Shown: in pieces, positions 26,335-34,713 of the stretch
Position numbering within the stretch: position 1 is the stretch's first letter
How the letters are laid out: each line of letters begins with the position of its first letter
NCBI RefSeq assembly: GCF_001591645.1
Contig: NZ_BCVH01000009.1
Location: forward strand, 1-64,000
Length of the DNA stretch: 64,000 bases
Direction: 5' to 3'
DNA from: Robertmurraya korlensis NBRC 107688
Lineage (GTDB): Bacteria > Bacillota > Bacilli > Bacillales > Cytobacillaceae
Notes under the pieces: generated by a model
What the model was told of the DNA's origin: nothing
Seen by the model: the letters and a program-made list of their open reading frames with translations, nothing else
Database searches by the model: none
Position numbers and translations under genes: made by a program

Positions 26335-27609
26335 TTGGCAAAGAAAATTGGCTTGTACGGTGTGCTGGCCGTTTGTTTATATGTACTCTTTTTTTACTGG
26401 TATTTATTTTATTTTTCACAATCAAGCTTGCCATTTGAATATCAGGGGACAAAGGCAGATCCTGCCACTTTTTTAAATGAAAAAGAGTTAATGTTATCTG
26501 AGGAATACTCGAAAATTCGCAACTTCTTATTTTTTATTTCTACTCCAATTGAATGGCTTTTTTATTTGCTAATCTTACTGTTTGGCCTTTCGAAGGCATT
26601 TAAGAGATGGTCAGAGCAGTCGGCTAAATATCGAGTACTCCAACAAGCCATTTATTTACTGTGGCTTTCGGTGGCGGCATTTATTGCTACGACTCCATTA
26701 AGTTATGTTAGCTACTCGCTTTCAAAGAAATACAATATTTCAACCCAATCCTTTTCATCCTGGATGAAGGATGAGCTGATTGATTTTTGGATTAACTACG
26801 GAACTTTGTTTCTTATTGTGACCGTTTTGTATTGGCTGATGAGGAAAAGCGGTAAGAAGTGGTGGTTTTTCGCTTGGTTAATTTCCATACCATTCACTTT
26901 ATTTATGATGTTTTTACAGCCAGTCATTATTGACCCTTTGTACAATGATTTTTATCCATTAAAAAATAAAGAGCTTGAGTCTAAAATTCTTGATTTAGCA
27001 AATTCTGCTGGGATTCCTGCGGAGCATGTATTCGAAGTGAATATGGCAGAAAAGACAAATGCACTTAATGCGTATGTAACTGGAATTGGATCCAACTCTA
27101 GAATCGTCTTGTGGGATACGACTCTTAATCGATTAACTGAGGATCAAATTCTATTTATCATGGCTCATGAGATGGCACATTATGTGGAAAAGCATTTATA
27201 TATTGGAATTGCTGGTTATTTGGTATTCTCCTTACTTGGACTATACATTATCTCGAGGCTAATGAGAGTGATTGTTAGCAGATGGGGAGACGCATTAAAA
27301 ATTTCTGCAGTGAATGATATTGGGTCGCTCCCATTATTTCTCCTGCTGCTATCATTGCTGATGTATGTATCAAGTCCATTTTCTAACACGGTGTCACGAT
27401 ATCAAGAGATGAGGGCCGATCGTTATGCCATTGAAATGACTCAGAACTCTGAGGCTGCAATTGGAACATTCCAGGAGCTTTCGAAAGCGGGGCTCAGTCA
27501 GGTAAATCCACCTCTACTTGTGAAACTATTCCGATATGGTCATCCAACCATGCTTGAACGTATTACAAGAATTGAGGAATATGAAGTGGAGCAGAGAAAT
27601 CAGCCATAA
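26335..27609 (+). CDS. yhfN: M48-family membrane zinc metalloprotease YhfN
   Basis: A 424-residue integral membrane protease of the CAAX-protease/Ste24 type. The zinc motif HEMAH (His278, Glu279, His282) is followed by the third ligand region in EMRADRYAIEMT. Several helices lie before the motif (about 5-28, 62-82, 101-120, 155-200) and two after it (about 290-310, 330-350). FLQPVIIDPLYNDFYPL and MAEKTNALNAYVTGIG are family segments. The start is TTG after GGGGAG. Length equals B. subtilis YhfN. It probably takes part in membrane protein quality control; its substrates are unknown. Confidence 0.88.
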   Translation: MAKKIGLYGVLAVCLYVLFFYWYLFYFSQSSLPFEYQGTKADPATFLNEKELMLSEEYSKIRNFLFFISTPIEWLFYLLILLFGLSKAFKRWSEQSAKYRVLQQAIYLLWLSVAAFIATTPLSYVSYSLSKKYNISTQSFSSWMKDELIDFWINYGTLFLIVTVLYWLMRKSGKKWWFFAWLISIPFTLFMMFLQPVIIDPLYNDFYPLKNKELESKILDLANSAGIPAEHVFEVNMAEKTNALNAYVTGIGSNSRIVLWDTTLNRLTEDQILFIMAHEMAHYVEKHLYIGIAGYLVFSLLGLYIISRLMRVIVSRWGDALKISAVNDIGSLPLFLLLLSLLMYVSSPFSNTVSRYQEMRADRYAIEMTQNSEAAIGTFQELSKAGLSQVNPPLLVKLFRYGHPTMLERITRIEEYEVEQRNQP

Positions 27610-27611
27610 TG

Positions 27612-27650
27612 AGTAAATGGGGCCCTCTAGAGGAGCCCCATTTACTTATT
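27612..27650. terminator. Bidirectional terminator
   Basis: A 12-bp AGTAAATGGGGC/GCCCCATTTACT stem around a self-complementary CTCTAGAG core. It serves yhfN and the convergent yhzC. Confidence 0.85.
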
Positions 27651-27651
27651 A

Positions 27652-27888
27652 TTATGTTCCGAATCTCTTGGTTAATAGCTTGTATTCATTTGTTAGCTTA
27701 AAAAATTCTGGTTTATTTCTTTCATCAATGGCCTGATCAATTCGCTTTGTTAATTTTTCTTTTTCCGCTTTTAGCAATGATTCTGACAGCAGCATCTCAA
27801 CGTACAAATCTAACACAAATGATTCCTTCGCTTTTTTACGATTCATGGCACTGGATTTCATCAGTTCTGTATAAGATTTTTCTTTCAT
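27652..27888 (-). CDS. yhzC: IDEAL-domain protein YhzC
   Basis: A 78-residue hydrophilic, mostly helical protein. The C-terminal half (VEMLLSESLLKAEKEKLTKRIDQAIDERNKPEFFKLTNEYKLL) is an IDEAL domain, a short Bacillus helical module found in competence- and ClpC/ComK-linked proteins. The frame is open further upstream, but AGAGGTGATTTCA immediately before ATG 27888 fixes the start. It is divergent from comK, as in B. subtilis. Function is not known. Confidence 0.83.
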   Translation of the reverse strand: MKEKSYTELMKSSAMNRKKAKESFVLDLYVEMLLSESLLKAEKEKLTKRIDQAIDERNKPEFFKLTNEYKLLTKRFGT

Positions 27889-28042
27889 TGAAATCACCTC
27901 TGATGTCTTTTTCATATTATATTTAACTTTATTGAAATTATCAACAGAATTTTTAAAAAATTTAGAAAGTTCAAGCTCAAATTGTGAACTAATTCCGAAT
28001 TTTTTACAAAATTTGATATTGTTTTTCATTGAGCTGATATGA

Positions 28043-28076
28043 TAGGAGGTGAATTAATATTGTGATAAGGAGATGA
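28043..28076 (+). promoter_or_regulatory. Strong ribosome binding site and minimal frame before comK
   Basis: TAGGAGGTGA at 28043-28052 is an almost complete anti-16S match, but it lies 29 bases ahead of the comK ATG, too far to serve it. At 8-10 bases it meets TTG-TGA and a GTG opening the 4-codon frame GTG-ATA-AGG-AGA-TGA, whose stop overlaps comK's own AAGGAGATG. This could be a leader micro-cistron or ribosome standby site (inference). Confidence 0.4.
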
Positions 28077-28080
28077 AAGA

Positions 28081-28644
28081 ATGAGAATGCCGCACCAGCG
28101 AAATCTTGTAGAGGAGTATGAAATCAACCCGTTTACAATGGTGATTATGCCAACCACTTATGGGTGTAAAACTTATTCCAAGGTATTGGAAACAGAAGAT
28201 AATTGTCTTTCCCCTTTTAAGCCCATTGATATAATAAAAAAAAGCTGTCAGTTTTTTGGATCAAGCTACGAAGGTAGAAAGGACGGAGTTAGACAGCTAA
28301 CTGGAATCACGCATAAGGTCCCCATTCCTGTTTCCCCAACAAACTTCATCTATTTTTTCCCAACCACTTCCCCCGATAATTCGGAATGTATTTGGCTTGC
28401 TCATGAACATATCGTCGATTATAAGAAGGGAGATAAAAGTCAAACGACTGTCTTGTTCACGAACAAGGAGGTTATGAACATTCCCATTTCCTTTAACTCC
28501 TTTCACAATCAAATCTCAAGAACATTGCTCGTACGATCTAAGTTGGGAAAACGTCTTGAGGATACAAGAACGATGTATGTGAATTTTGGGAAAAAGATGA
28601 GGGCATCGGAAAACCAATTAGATTATGGAAATTACGGGCGTTAA
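28081..28644 (+). CDS. comK: Competence transcription factor ComK
   Basis: A 187-residue homologue of ComK, the minor-groove DNA-binding activator of natural competence genes. The EEYEINPFTMVIMPTTYG start, RRKDGVRQLTG-like segment (YEGRKDGVRQLTGITHK), KVPIPVSPTNFIYFFPTTS and FLGKSLD-less tail follow the B. subtilis protein (192 residues). AAGGAGATG precedes the ATG. In B. subtilis it activates itself through AAAA-N5-TTTT boxes; the AT-rich region before this gene (27940-28030) has only imperfect matches. yhzC is divergent, yhjD convergent, matching the B. subtilis neighbourhood. The gene is intact. Confidence 0.92.
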   Translation: MRMPHQRNLVEEYEINPFTMVIMPTTYGCKTYSKVLETEDNCLSPFKPIDIIKKSCQFFGSSYEGRKDGVRQLTGITHKVPIPVSPTNFIYFFPTTSPDNSECIWLAHEHIVDYKKGDKSQTTVLFTNKEVMNIPISFNSFHNQISRTLLVRSKLGKRLEDTRTMYVNFGKKMRASENQLDYGNYGR

Positions 28645-28654
28645 ATTAAACATG

Positions 28655-28684
28655 AACAGGAGCAACTCTATGCTTCTGTTTTGT
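28655..28684 (+). terminator. Terminator of comK
   Basis: An 8-bp ACAGGAGC/GCTTCTGT stem (one G-T pair) then TTTGTTATTTT. It overlaps the 3' end of the convergent yhjD. Confidence 0.65.
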
Positions 28685-29042
28685 TATTTTCTCGCTTAAA
28701 TAAGTAATACTCAAGAAGTTCCTGGACTTTGTTTCGGATTCTTGGATTAAAATAATTATGATGCTCTTCATACCCTTTATAAAGAAAGGTAAACATCGTA
28801 AAGGCCTCGTCATGATTAGACTGATATACTTTAATTTTATTTTTACTCATGTGGCGCTTAATTTCACTAAGCTCCTTTTGGACGACCTTCATCGTTTCTT
28901 CGATTAAATGAAGATAAGGCTCCTTTAACTTAATGGTACTTGTGTTAATGCTCTGAATGTCACGATTAAGGACGGTCAGTACCATCGGTAAATAGATGGC
29001 CTGCTCAATCATATTTCTTTCTTCTGGTGGAATTCTAGTCAT
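28668..29042 (-). CDS. yhjD: YhjD-like protein
   Basis: A 124-residue hydrophilic helical protein without signal peptide or membrane segment. IPPEERNMIEQAIYLPMVLTVLNRD and LKEPYLHLIEETMKVVQKELSEIKRHM resemble B. subtilis YhjD, which lies close to comK there too. The frame extends upstream, but AAAGG before ATG 29042 and the family N-terminus favour this start. Function is unknown; a late-sporulation role has been suggested for some relatives but is not shown here. Confidence 0.72.
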   Translation of the reverse strand: MTRIPPEERNMIEQAIYLPMVLTVLNRDIQSINTSTIKLKEPYLHLIEETMKVVQKELSEIKRHMSKNKIKVYQSNHDEAFTMFTFLYKGYEEHHNYFNPRIRNKVQELLEYYLFKRENNKTEA

Positions 29043-29253
29043 TTTTATCGAACCTTTCAGACTAAAATAGGAACGTTTGTTCTTATTTATTTTATATGAT
29101 TCAGGAGAGAAAGGCAAGATGTTATCTCCTTCCGAGTGAAACGAGTATGATGTGCGTAGTTTACGAAAAGAAAAAAGAAAAAATTAATTTTTTTAGAAGG
29201 AATAATATTTCTGTTATCGAAATAAATAAGTAAAAATAAAGGAGATGATATGG

Positions 29254-31242
29254 GTGACAAATAAAAGAACTTTATTGGCAGAGGATTTATTTAATCTGAA
29301 ATCAGTAGCAGACCCACAGCTAGCTAACAATGGACAAGACCTTGTGTATATTGAGACGTCCATTGATGAAAAGAAAAATGATTATGTTTCCCATGTCTTT
29401 TACATGAATGTAGAGGAAGAATCAAACCCTGTTCAATGGACATTTGGTACGGATCGAAACTTTTCACCAAGATGGTCACCATGTGGTGAAAAACTAGCAT
29501 TTGTCTCAACGAGAAGCGGGAAGGGACAAATTTACATCTTACATAAAAAGGGTGGGGAAGCGAAACAGCTTACTGACGTAGCCAATGGTGCAAGCAATCC
29601 AGTTTGGTCACCTGATGGAAAACAAATTGCCTTTAACACCTCATTAAAGCCAGGTGATGATCTTTCCGGGAAAGAGGAGAAGCAAGAGGAACATCCAAAT
29701 CTTCTAAAACCATTAGTAGTTGAAAAGATGAAGTATAAATCAGATGCAGCTGGATTTTTGGACGGTAAAGTAAAACAGGTGGGGGTCGTGAACGTCGAAA
29801 GTGGAGAAGGACAGCTGCTAACTTCAGGGGACGCGGATATCCATTTACAAAGTTGGTCTCCCGATGGAAAAAAACTTGCTGTATCAGCTGATTTTAATGA
29901 AGATACTGATTTTTCGTTCATAAATGATTTCTTTTTATTAGATGTAGAAACAAAAGAGCTAAAGAAAATAACAGAAGGTACAGGTTACTTTGGGAGTGCT
30001 AGCTTCTCTCCGGATGGAAGATATATAGGGTTATTAGGTCACGAAAGAGAATTTGAGAACGCGACTTTGACAAAGCTATGGATTTATCACGTCGAAGAGG
30101 AAACATTGACTTGCTTAACGGAGGGAACAGACTTACTGGTTGGAGACTTTGCAATCGGAGATTTTCATCAGGGGGTAGTAACTCCAGGGGTACTTTGGGG
30201 AGATAATAGCACAAGCTTTTATTTCCTTGCGAGCGATCATGGAAATACCGTTTTATACTACGGTTCGGTAGAAGGAGAACTCTACCCAGCATTGCTAGAT
30301 AACCAGCATGTATATGGTGCAACTACGGGCGGACAAGTGAACCGAGCAGTTGTTGCGATAAGTAAACCAATGGAGCCAGGAGACCTTTACTTGTTGGATG
30401 TACCAACGGGAGAGCTTAAACAACTGACAAGTGTTAATAAGGGATTTTTAGAAGAGGTTCAACTTGCAGAAGTGGAAGAAATTGAATTTACCTCAACTGA
30501 TGACTGGCAGTTACATGGGTGGATTATGAAGCCAGCTGATTTTAAAAATGATGTAAAATATCCGTGTATTTTAGAAATTCACGGCGGACCTCATGCGATG
30601 TATGCAAATACGTATTTTCATGAGTTTCAAATGTTGGCAGCGGCCGGATATGCTGTGTTATTCATTAATCCAAGAGGTAGCCATGGATACGGGCAATCAT
30701 TTGTGGATGCGGTCCGTGGAGACTATGGTGGAAGAGATTATGCAGATTTAATGGATGCGGTAAATTATGCATTGGAGAATTTCGACTTCATAGATGAAAC
30801 CAAACTTGGGGTTACTGGTGGAAGCTATGGCGGCTTTATGACAAACTGGATTGTTGGACATACGAACCGCTTTAAGGCTGCAGTTACACAACGCTCTATC
30901 TCAAACTGGATTAGCTTTTATGGCGTAAGTGATATTGGATATTACTTTAATGAATGGCAAATTAAAGCGGAGCTTGAAGACTTAGAAACTTTGTGGAAGC
31001 ATTCACCACTCGCTTATGTTAAAAGGATAGATACACCACTACTCATCCTACATAGTGAGAAGGACTACCGTTGTCCAATTGAGCAGGCTGAGCAGTTATA
31101 TATTGCGTTAAAGCATCGTAAAAAAGAAACAAAGTTCGTCCGTTTCCCAGAGTCGAATCATGAGTTATCAAGAAGTGGAAAGCCGAATTTAAGAATAGAG
31201 AGACTAAATCATATTCTTCAATGGTTTAAAGAATATATTTAA
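29254..31242 (+). CDS. S9-family prolyl oligopeptidase-like peptidase
   Basis: A 662-residue cytoplasmic peptidase, YuxL-like. The N-terminal beta-propeller (about 20-390) has repeated SPDGK blades such as WSPDGKQIAF, WSPDGKKLAV and FSPDGRYIGL. The C-terminal alpha/beta-hydrolase domain (about 400-662) carries the triad Ser524 (GGSYGG), Asp604 (HSEKDYRC) and His636 (ESNHELS). It probably trims oligopeptides or acyl-peptides. AAAGGAG at 29239-29244 fits GTG 29254; an ATG at 29245 would overlap that site. It is a single-gene unit with its own terminator. Confidence 0.87.
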   Translation: MTNKRTLLAEDLFNLKSVADPQLANNGQDLVYIETSIDEKKNDYVSHVFYMNVEEESNPVQWTFGTDRNFSPRWSPCGEKLAFVSTRSGKGQIYILHKKGGEAKQLTDVANGASNPVWSPDGKQIAFNTSLKPGDDLSGKEEKQEEHPNLLKPLVVEKMKYKSDAAGFLDGKVKQVGVVNVESGEGQLLTSGDADIHLQSWSPDGKKLAVSADFNEDTDFSFINDFFLLDVETKELKKITEGTGYFGSASFSPDGRYIGLLGHEREFENATLTKLWIYHVEEETLTCLTEGTDLLVGDFAIGDFHQGVVTPGVLWGDNSTSFYFLASDHGNTVLYYGSVEGELYPALLDNQHVYGATTGGQVNRAVVAISKPMEPGDLYLLDVPTGELKQLTSVNKGFLEEVQLAEVEEIEFTSTDDWQLHGWIMKPADFKNDVKYPCILEIHGGPHAMYANTYFHEFQMLAAAGYAVLFINPRGSHGYGQSFVDAVRGDYGGRDYADLMDAVNYALENFDFIDETKLGVTGGSYGGFMTNWIVGHTNRFKAAVTQRSISNWISFYGVSDIGYYFNEWQIKAELEDLETLWKHSPLAYVKRIDTPLLILHSEKDYRCPIEQAEQLYIALKHRKKETKFVRFPESNHELSRSGKPNLRIERLNHILQWFKEYI

Positions 31243-31253
31243 TGATCCAATCG

Positions 31254-31287
31254 ATACCCATAGGAAACAAGTCCTGTGGGTATTTTT
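31254..31287 (+). terminator. Terminator of the S9 peptidase gene
   Basis: A 12-bp ATACCCATAGGA/TCCTGTGGGTAT stem (one G-T pair), then TTTTT. Confidence 0.85.
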
Positions 31288-31337
31288 GTCATAAAAGGGT
31301 TGAATTCGTTCTCTTTTTTAATTAGGAGGTGTACAAT

Positions 31338-31364
31338 ATGAAAAAAAGGACCATGTTAGAATAA
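31338..31364 (+). other. Eight-codon micro-ORF with strong ribosome binding site
   Basis: TTAGGAGGTG (31323-31332) is followed after 5 bases by ATG and eight codons (MKKRTMLE) before TAA. It lies in the 150-base gap before yhjE, whose own ATG is 32 bases past the stop. It could be a leader peptide or the trace of a lost gene. Nothing in the peptide suggests a function. Confidence 0.35.
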
Positions 31365-31396
31365 TATGCTGTTTATTTACGTGAGGGGATTTAGTA

Positions 31397-32026
31397 ATGG
31401 ATCTAGAATTAATCAAAGCTTGGTTTACTCTTGAAAATATTATGGAAGTAATTGAAAAATACAGATCCTTTGGACCGTTTCCAGGGATTTTACTACCGTT
31501 ACTAGAAGCATTTCTTCCATTTTTACCACTTTTCCTATTTGTAATGGCGAATGCGAGTGCCTTTGGGTTATGGTTAGGTTTTTTATTCTCTTGGATAGGG
31601 GCATCGGGTGGAGCATTAATTGTCTTCCTCTTAGTTAGGAAGTTTGGTCAAAAGAGAATATTGAACTTTTTAAAGAAGCATCCTCAAGTACAAAAATTAA
31701 TGGTTTGGGTAGAGAACCACGGGTTTGGCCCACTGTTTTTACTACTATGCTTTCCTTTTACACCGTCAGCTGTTGTGAACATTGTTGCAGGACTGTCAAA
31801 GATAAGTATTGCTCAATATATGCTAGCTGTACTAACAGGGAAAATGGTAATGATTTTTACCATTAGCTTTGTCGGATATGACCTACATTCTTTGATTACA
31901 CAACCAGTACGTACTGCGATTGTTGGATTTGTCATCGCATTACTTTGGTTTATTGGGAAAAGAATTGAAGCCCGCCTAAACCGTGTTGAAACAAGAGTAA
32001 GTGAACCGCAAAGATCAAAATCATGA
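31397..32026 (+). CDS. yhjE: TVP38/TMEM64-family membrane protein YhjE
   Basis: A 209-residue membrane protein of the VTT/DedA-like (SNARE-associated) family with about five helices. FGPFPGILLPLLEAFLPFLPLFLFVMANA and FGPLFLLLCFPFTPSAVVNIVAGL are the paired re-entrant motifs, with the conserved F/Y-G-x-x-x-G replaced by GFLFSWIGASGGAL. It probably acts in lipid transport or membrane homeostasis. The ATG follows GTGAGGGGA. Synteny with yhjE near comK supports the name. Confidence 0.85.
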   Translation: MDLELIKAWFTLENIMEVIEKYRSFGPFPGILLPLLEAFLPFLPLFLFVMANASAFGLWLGFLFSWIGASGGALIVFLLVRKFGQKRILNFLKKHPQVQKLMVWVENHGFGPLFLLLCFPFTPSAVVNIVAGLSKISIAQYMLAVLTGKMVMIFTISFVGYDLHSLITQPVRTAIVGFVIALLWFIGKRIEARLNRVETRVSEPQRSKS

Positions 32027-32083
32027 ACAAAGCAAAAATTCTTCTCTTGGTAAAAATATAGTTATTAAATGAGGAGGGAAAAT

Positions 32084-32824
32084 ATGAGATTAAAGGGGAA
32101 AGTGGCAATCATTACAGGGGCTGCAAATGGAATTGGCTTCTCGGCTGCTAGTTTATTTGCAAAAGAAGGAGCAAGGGTTGCTTTAGTGGATTACGATGCA
32201 GATTTAGGAGAAATAAAGACAGAAGAGTTAAAGGCACAAGGTTATCAAGTAGCTTTTTTTCGAGTAGATGTGGCTAATCGTGATAGTGTAAATGAAATGG
32301 TAGAAGGGGTAGTTGGCCTGTTTGGCAGGATTGATATTCTCGTGAATAATGCCGGAATCACACGCGATGCGATGCTGTCCAAGCTAACAGTTGAGGACTT
32401 TCAGCAAGTGCTTGATGTGAATTTAACTGGGGTCTTTCATTGTACACAAGCAGTACTTCCTATATTAGTTGCTAACGGAAAAGGTAAAATTATTAATACT
32501 TCATCCGTATCTGGTATAAATGGCAATGTTGGGCAAACCAATTATGCTGCCACAAAAGCAGGGGTGGTGGGGATGACTAAGACATGGGCCAAGGAACTTG
32601 GGCGTAAAGGGATCAATGTAAACGCAGTGGCGCCTGGCTTTATTGATACGGGGATGACAGCCAAAGTACCTGAGAAAGTAATGGAGCAAATGAAAATGAT
32701 GGTACCACTTGGCCGGCTAGGAAATCCAGAGGACATTGCGAATGCCTATTTATTCTTAGCATCGGACGAATCCAACTATGTGAATGGAACCGTGCTACAT
32801 GTCGATGGTGGCATCATGATGTAG
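32084..32824 (+). CDS. FabG-like short-chain dehydrogenase/reductase
   Basis: A 246-residue classical SDR, closest in pattern to 3-oxoacyl-ACP or acetoacetyl-CoA reductases. The NADP(H) motif is TGAANGIGFS, NNAG follows, and the catalytic Ser (NTSSVSG) and Tyr-x-x-x-Lys (YAATKAG) are present. The end VNGTVLHVDGGIMM is the usual FabG tail. ATG 32084 has GAGGAGGGA just upstream; an ATG at 32069 lies before that site. It is monocistronic, so it is unlikely to be the housekeeping fabG of the fatty-acid cluster. Confidence 0.85.
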   Translation: MRLKGKVAIITGAANGIGFSAASLFAKEGARVALVDYDADLGEIKTEELKAQGYQVAFFRVDVANRDSVNEMVEGVVGLFGRIDILVNNAGITRDAMLSKLTVEDFQQVLDVNLTGVFHCTQAVLPILVANGKGKIINTSSVSGINGNVGQTNYAATKAGVVGMTKTWAKELGRKGINVNAVAPGFIDTGMTAKVPEKVMEQMKMMVPLGRLGNPEDIANAYLFLASDESNYVNGTVLHVDGGIMM

Positions 32825-32851
32825 TAGAGTGGAAGGATAATGCTTGATTGT

Positions 32852-32890
32852 AAAGGAGAAATCTCTTAATTAGAGATTTCTCCTTTTTTG
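32852..32890 (+). terminator. Terminator of the FabG-like gene
   Basis: A 15-bp AAAGGAGAAATCTCT/AGAGATTTCTCCTTT stem with a 5-base loop and a long T-run. Confidence 0.9.
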
Positions 32891-32965
32891 GCCGGTCAAA
32901 TAGAAAGGTTCTAACCGCCCATCAGGACAACAATTCCCTTTTAAGCGGCATTAGAACCCACCTTC

Positions 32966-33733
32966 CTACTGTTTATTCAACAAATACCCCGTAATGATCT
33001 GATTGACATAACTTGGTTGTCTTGTTGGAAGTTGGTGAGATTCTCCCTTAATGATAAAGATCTCAACATCAGCCAATTCTTTTTTATAAGTTTTGATATA
33101 CGTATTGAATACGTCAGACTTGCTACCGTACATGAGTAGAACTGGTGCAGTAATTTTTGCAAGACCATCCTTGCAGTTAAAATGCATTACGTCATAGTAG
33201 TATTTTGACCATACGAGAGGGTTTGATTTAAGCATATGTTCTTTTAACAGACGGCGAAGTTCAGGATCCTTTGTGTGAGCAAATGCAAGCCCTGCCGACA
33301 TCAGCTTTTTACTTTTACTTGCAAAAAATACGCCCAAACGATGCTCATTTTTTATAGTCCAATGATCCACAATAGGATAACCCCCAGATAATATGAGCGT
33401 GTGAACTCTGCTTGGGTGATGAATGGCTAGATATTGAGCAATGGCTCCTCCAGAGGAATAACCAAATAATACAGCCGCTGTAATTTCCAACTGATTCATA
33501 AACTCAATAATATCCTCACCATATCGTTCAACGGTCACTTCTCTTGTAACATTGTAGGAGCTATCCCCGTGTCCAGCGAGGTCGGGCAAAAGTATCCGGA
33601 AATGCTTAGAGAGCATTTTTTGCCTATCAAAAACTTTTCTGCCCATACCTGGTGGGTGGAGGAAAATAATGGGGAGACCTTCTCCTATATCATCATAACA
33701 AATGAGTTCACCTTTTAATGTCATGCTCTGCAT
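32966..33733 (-). CDS. Alpha/beta-fold hydrolase
   Basis: A 255-residue hydrolase. The oxyanion segment FLHPPGMG, the lipase-type elbow GYSSG (Ser93), the acid in YGSKSDVF and the His in GESHQLPTRQP give a full triad. LLPDLAGHGDS is typical of the AB-hydrolase-1 family (esterases, haloperoxidase-like enzymes, peptidases). ATG 33733 has TAGGAGATAA just upstream; the longer open frame beyond it has no such site. It is a single gene convergent with the FabG-like gene; the substrate is unknown. Confidence 0.8.
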   Translation of the reverse strand: MQSMTLKGELICYDDIGEGLPIIFLHPPGMGRKVFDRQKMLSKHFRILLPDLAGHGDSSYNVTREVTVERYGEDIIEFMNQLEITAAVLFGYSSGGAIAQYLAIHHPSRVHTLILSGGYPIVDHWTIKNEHRLGVFFASKSKKLMSAGLAFAHTKDPELRRLLKEHMLKSNPLVWSKYYYDVMHFNCKDGLAKITAPVLLMYGSKSDVFNTYIKTYKKELADVEIFIIKGESHQLPTRQPSYVNQIITGYLLNKQ

Positions 33734-33930
33734 TCGATTATCTCCTATCGAGTTCTTTATAGATAGTATGTGAAAAGAAGTGGAATTCAGAGAAGGAATT
33801 AAATACCAACCAAAACAGGCACAAAATCGCAATAATACTTAAAAATGATTAAAAAAACTTAAAACCAATTGAAAAATTAAATAATTTTACTTATAATTAC
33901 TTATAAATAACCATAGTGAGTTGAAAAATT

Positions 33931-34713
33931 ATGTATCAAGAGGAACGTTTAGTAGCTATTCTTAGTTATTTGAAAGAACATAAACGAATTACAGTTGAAG
34001 GAATTTGTACAGAATTAGAGGTTTCAAGGGATACGGCAAGAAGAGACCTAGTTCGTCTTGAAGAGGAAGGGAGAATTATCCGAACGAGGGGTGGGGCATT
34101 GCTACCAGCTGAACATCACATCGTTATGGACTATAACCATCGTTTAAAGGTTGTTTCTAGGGAAAAACAAGTGATTGGAAAAAAAGCTGCGACCTTTCTA
34201 AAAGCAGAAGATGACATCATCTTAGATGCCTCCACTACAGTGCAAGCATGTGCTGAGCATGTAGAAAATATGGAATGTACGATTATTACGAATTCCATTA
34301 ATTCTGCAGAGATCTTATCAAAGCACCCACTTGTTTCCATCCATCTCGTAGGAGGAGAGTTCCATAAGAAGCACCGTTATTTGTTTGGATCGCAGGCTAT
34401 TGAGAAAATGGCTCAGTATTCTGTAGATAAAGCCTTTATTGGAGCAGTTGGTATATCTGAATCAGGTTTGACAAGTGCTCATGAAGAGGATGGAATGTTA
34501 AAGAAAAAAATGATGCAGCAAGCAAAACAAGTGATTGTTTTAGCAGATCATACGAAATTTGGAGTCAATGGGTTCTTCCAATATGGGAATTTTACAGATA
34601 TAGATGTACTAATAACGGACCGTATGCCGAGTAGTGATTTTATCCAGCTTTTGCAAGAAAATGGGGTCGAGCTCGTGATAGCTGGTGAGGGAGAGGAAGA
34701 GGGAAATGACTAA
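33931..34713 (+). CDS. DeoR-family sugar-phosphate-responsive regulator
   Basis: A 260-residue repressor. The N-terminal winged helix (about 5-58) reads RLVAILSYLKEHKRITVEGICTELEVSRDTARRDL. The C-terminal DeoRC sensor (about 75-235) has DASTTVQACAEHV and the phosphosugar-binding KAFIGAVGIS and LADHTKFG segments. It overlaps the next gene, a HAD phosphatase, by 8 bases, so the regulator probably senses a phosphorylated sugar that the phosphatase clears. The pairing resembles glcR-ywpJ of B. subtilis. The very AT-rich 200 bases upstream contain AAAACTTAAAA-like direct repeats, possible self-operators. No good ribosome binding site is visible. Confidence 0.85.
   Translation: MYQEERLVAILSYLKEHKRITVEGICTELEVSRDTARRDLVRLEEEGRIIRTRGGALLPAEHHIVMDYNHRLKVVSREKQVIGKKAATFLKAEDDIILDASTTVQACAEHVENMECTIITNSINSAEILSKHPLVSIHLVGGEFHKKHRYLFGSQAIEKMAQYSVDKAFIGAVGISESGLTSAHEEDGMLKKKMMQQAKQVIVLADHTKFGVNGFFQYGNFTDIDVLITDRMPSSDFIQLLQENGVELVIAGEGEEEGND

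Noticed and set aside
27940-28030. ComK self-binding boxes (AAAA-N5-TTTT pairs)
   Set aside because: The region is AT-rich with only imperfect matches, so I do not claim defined sites.
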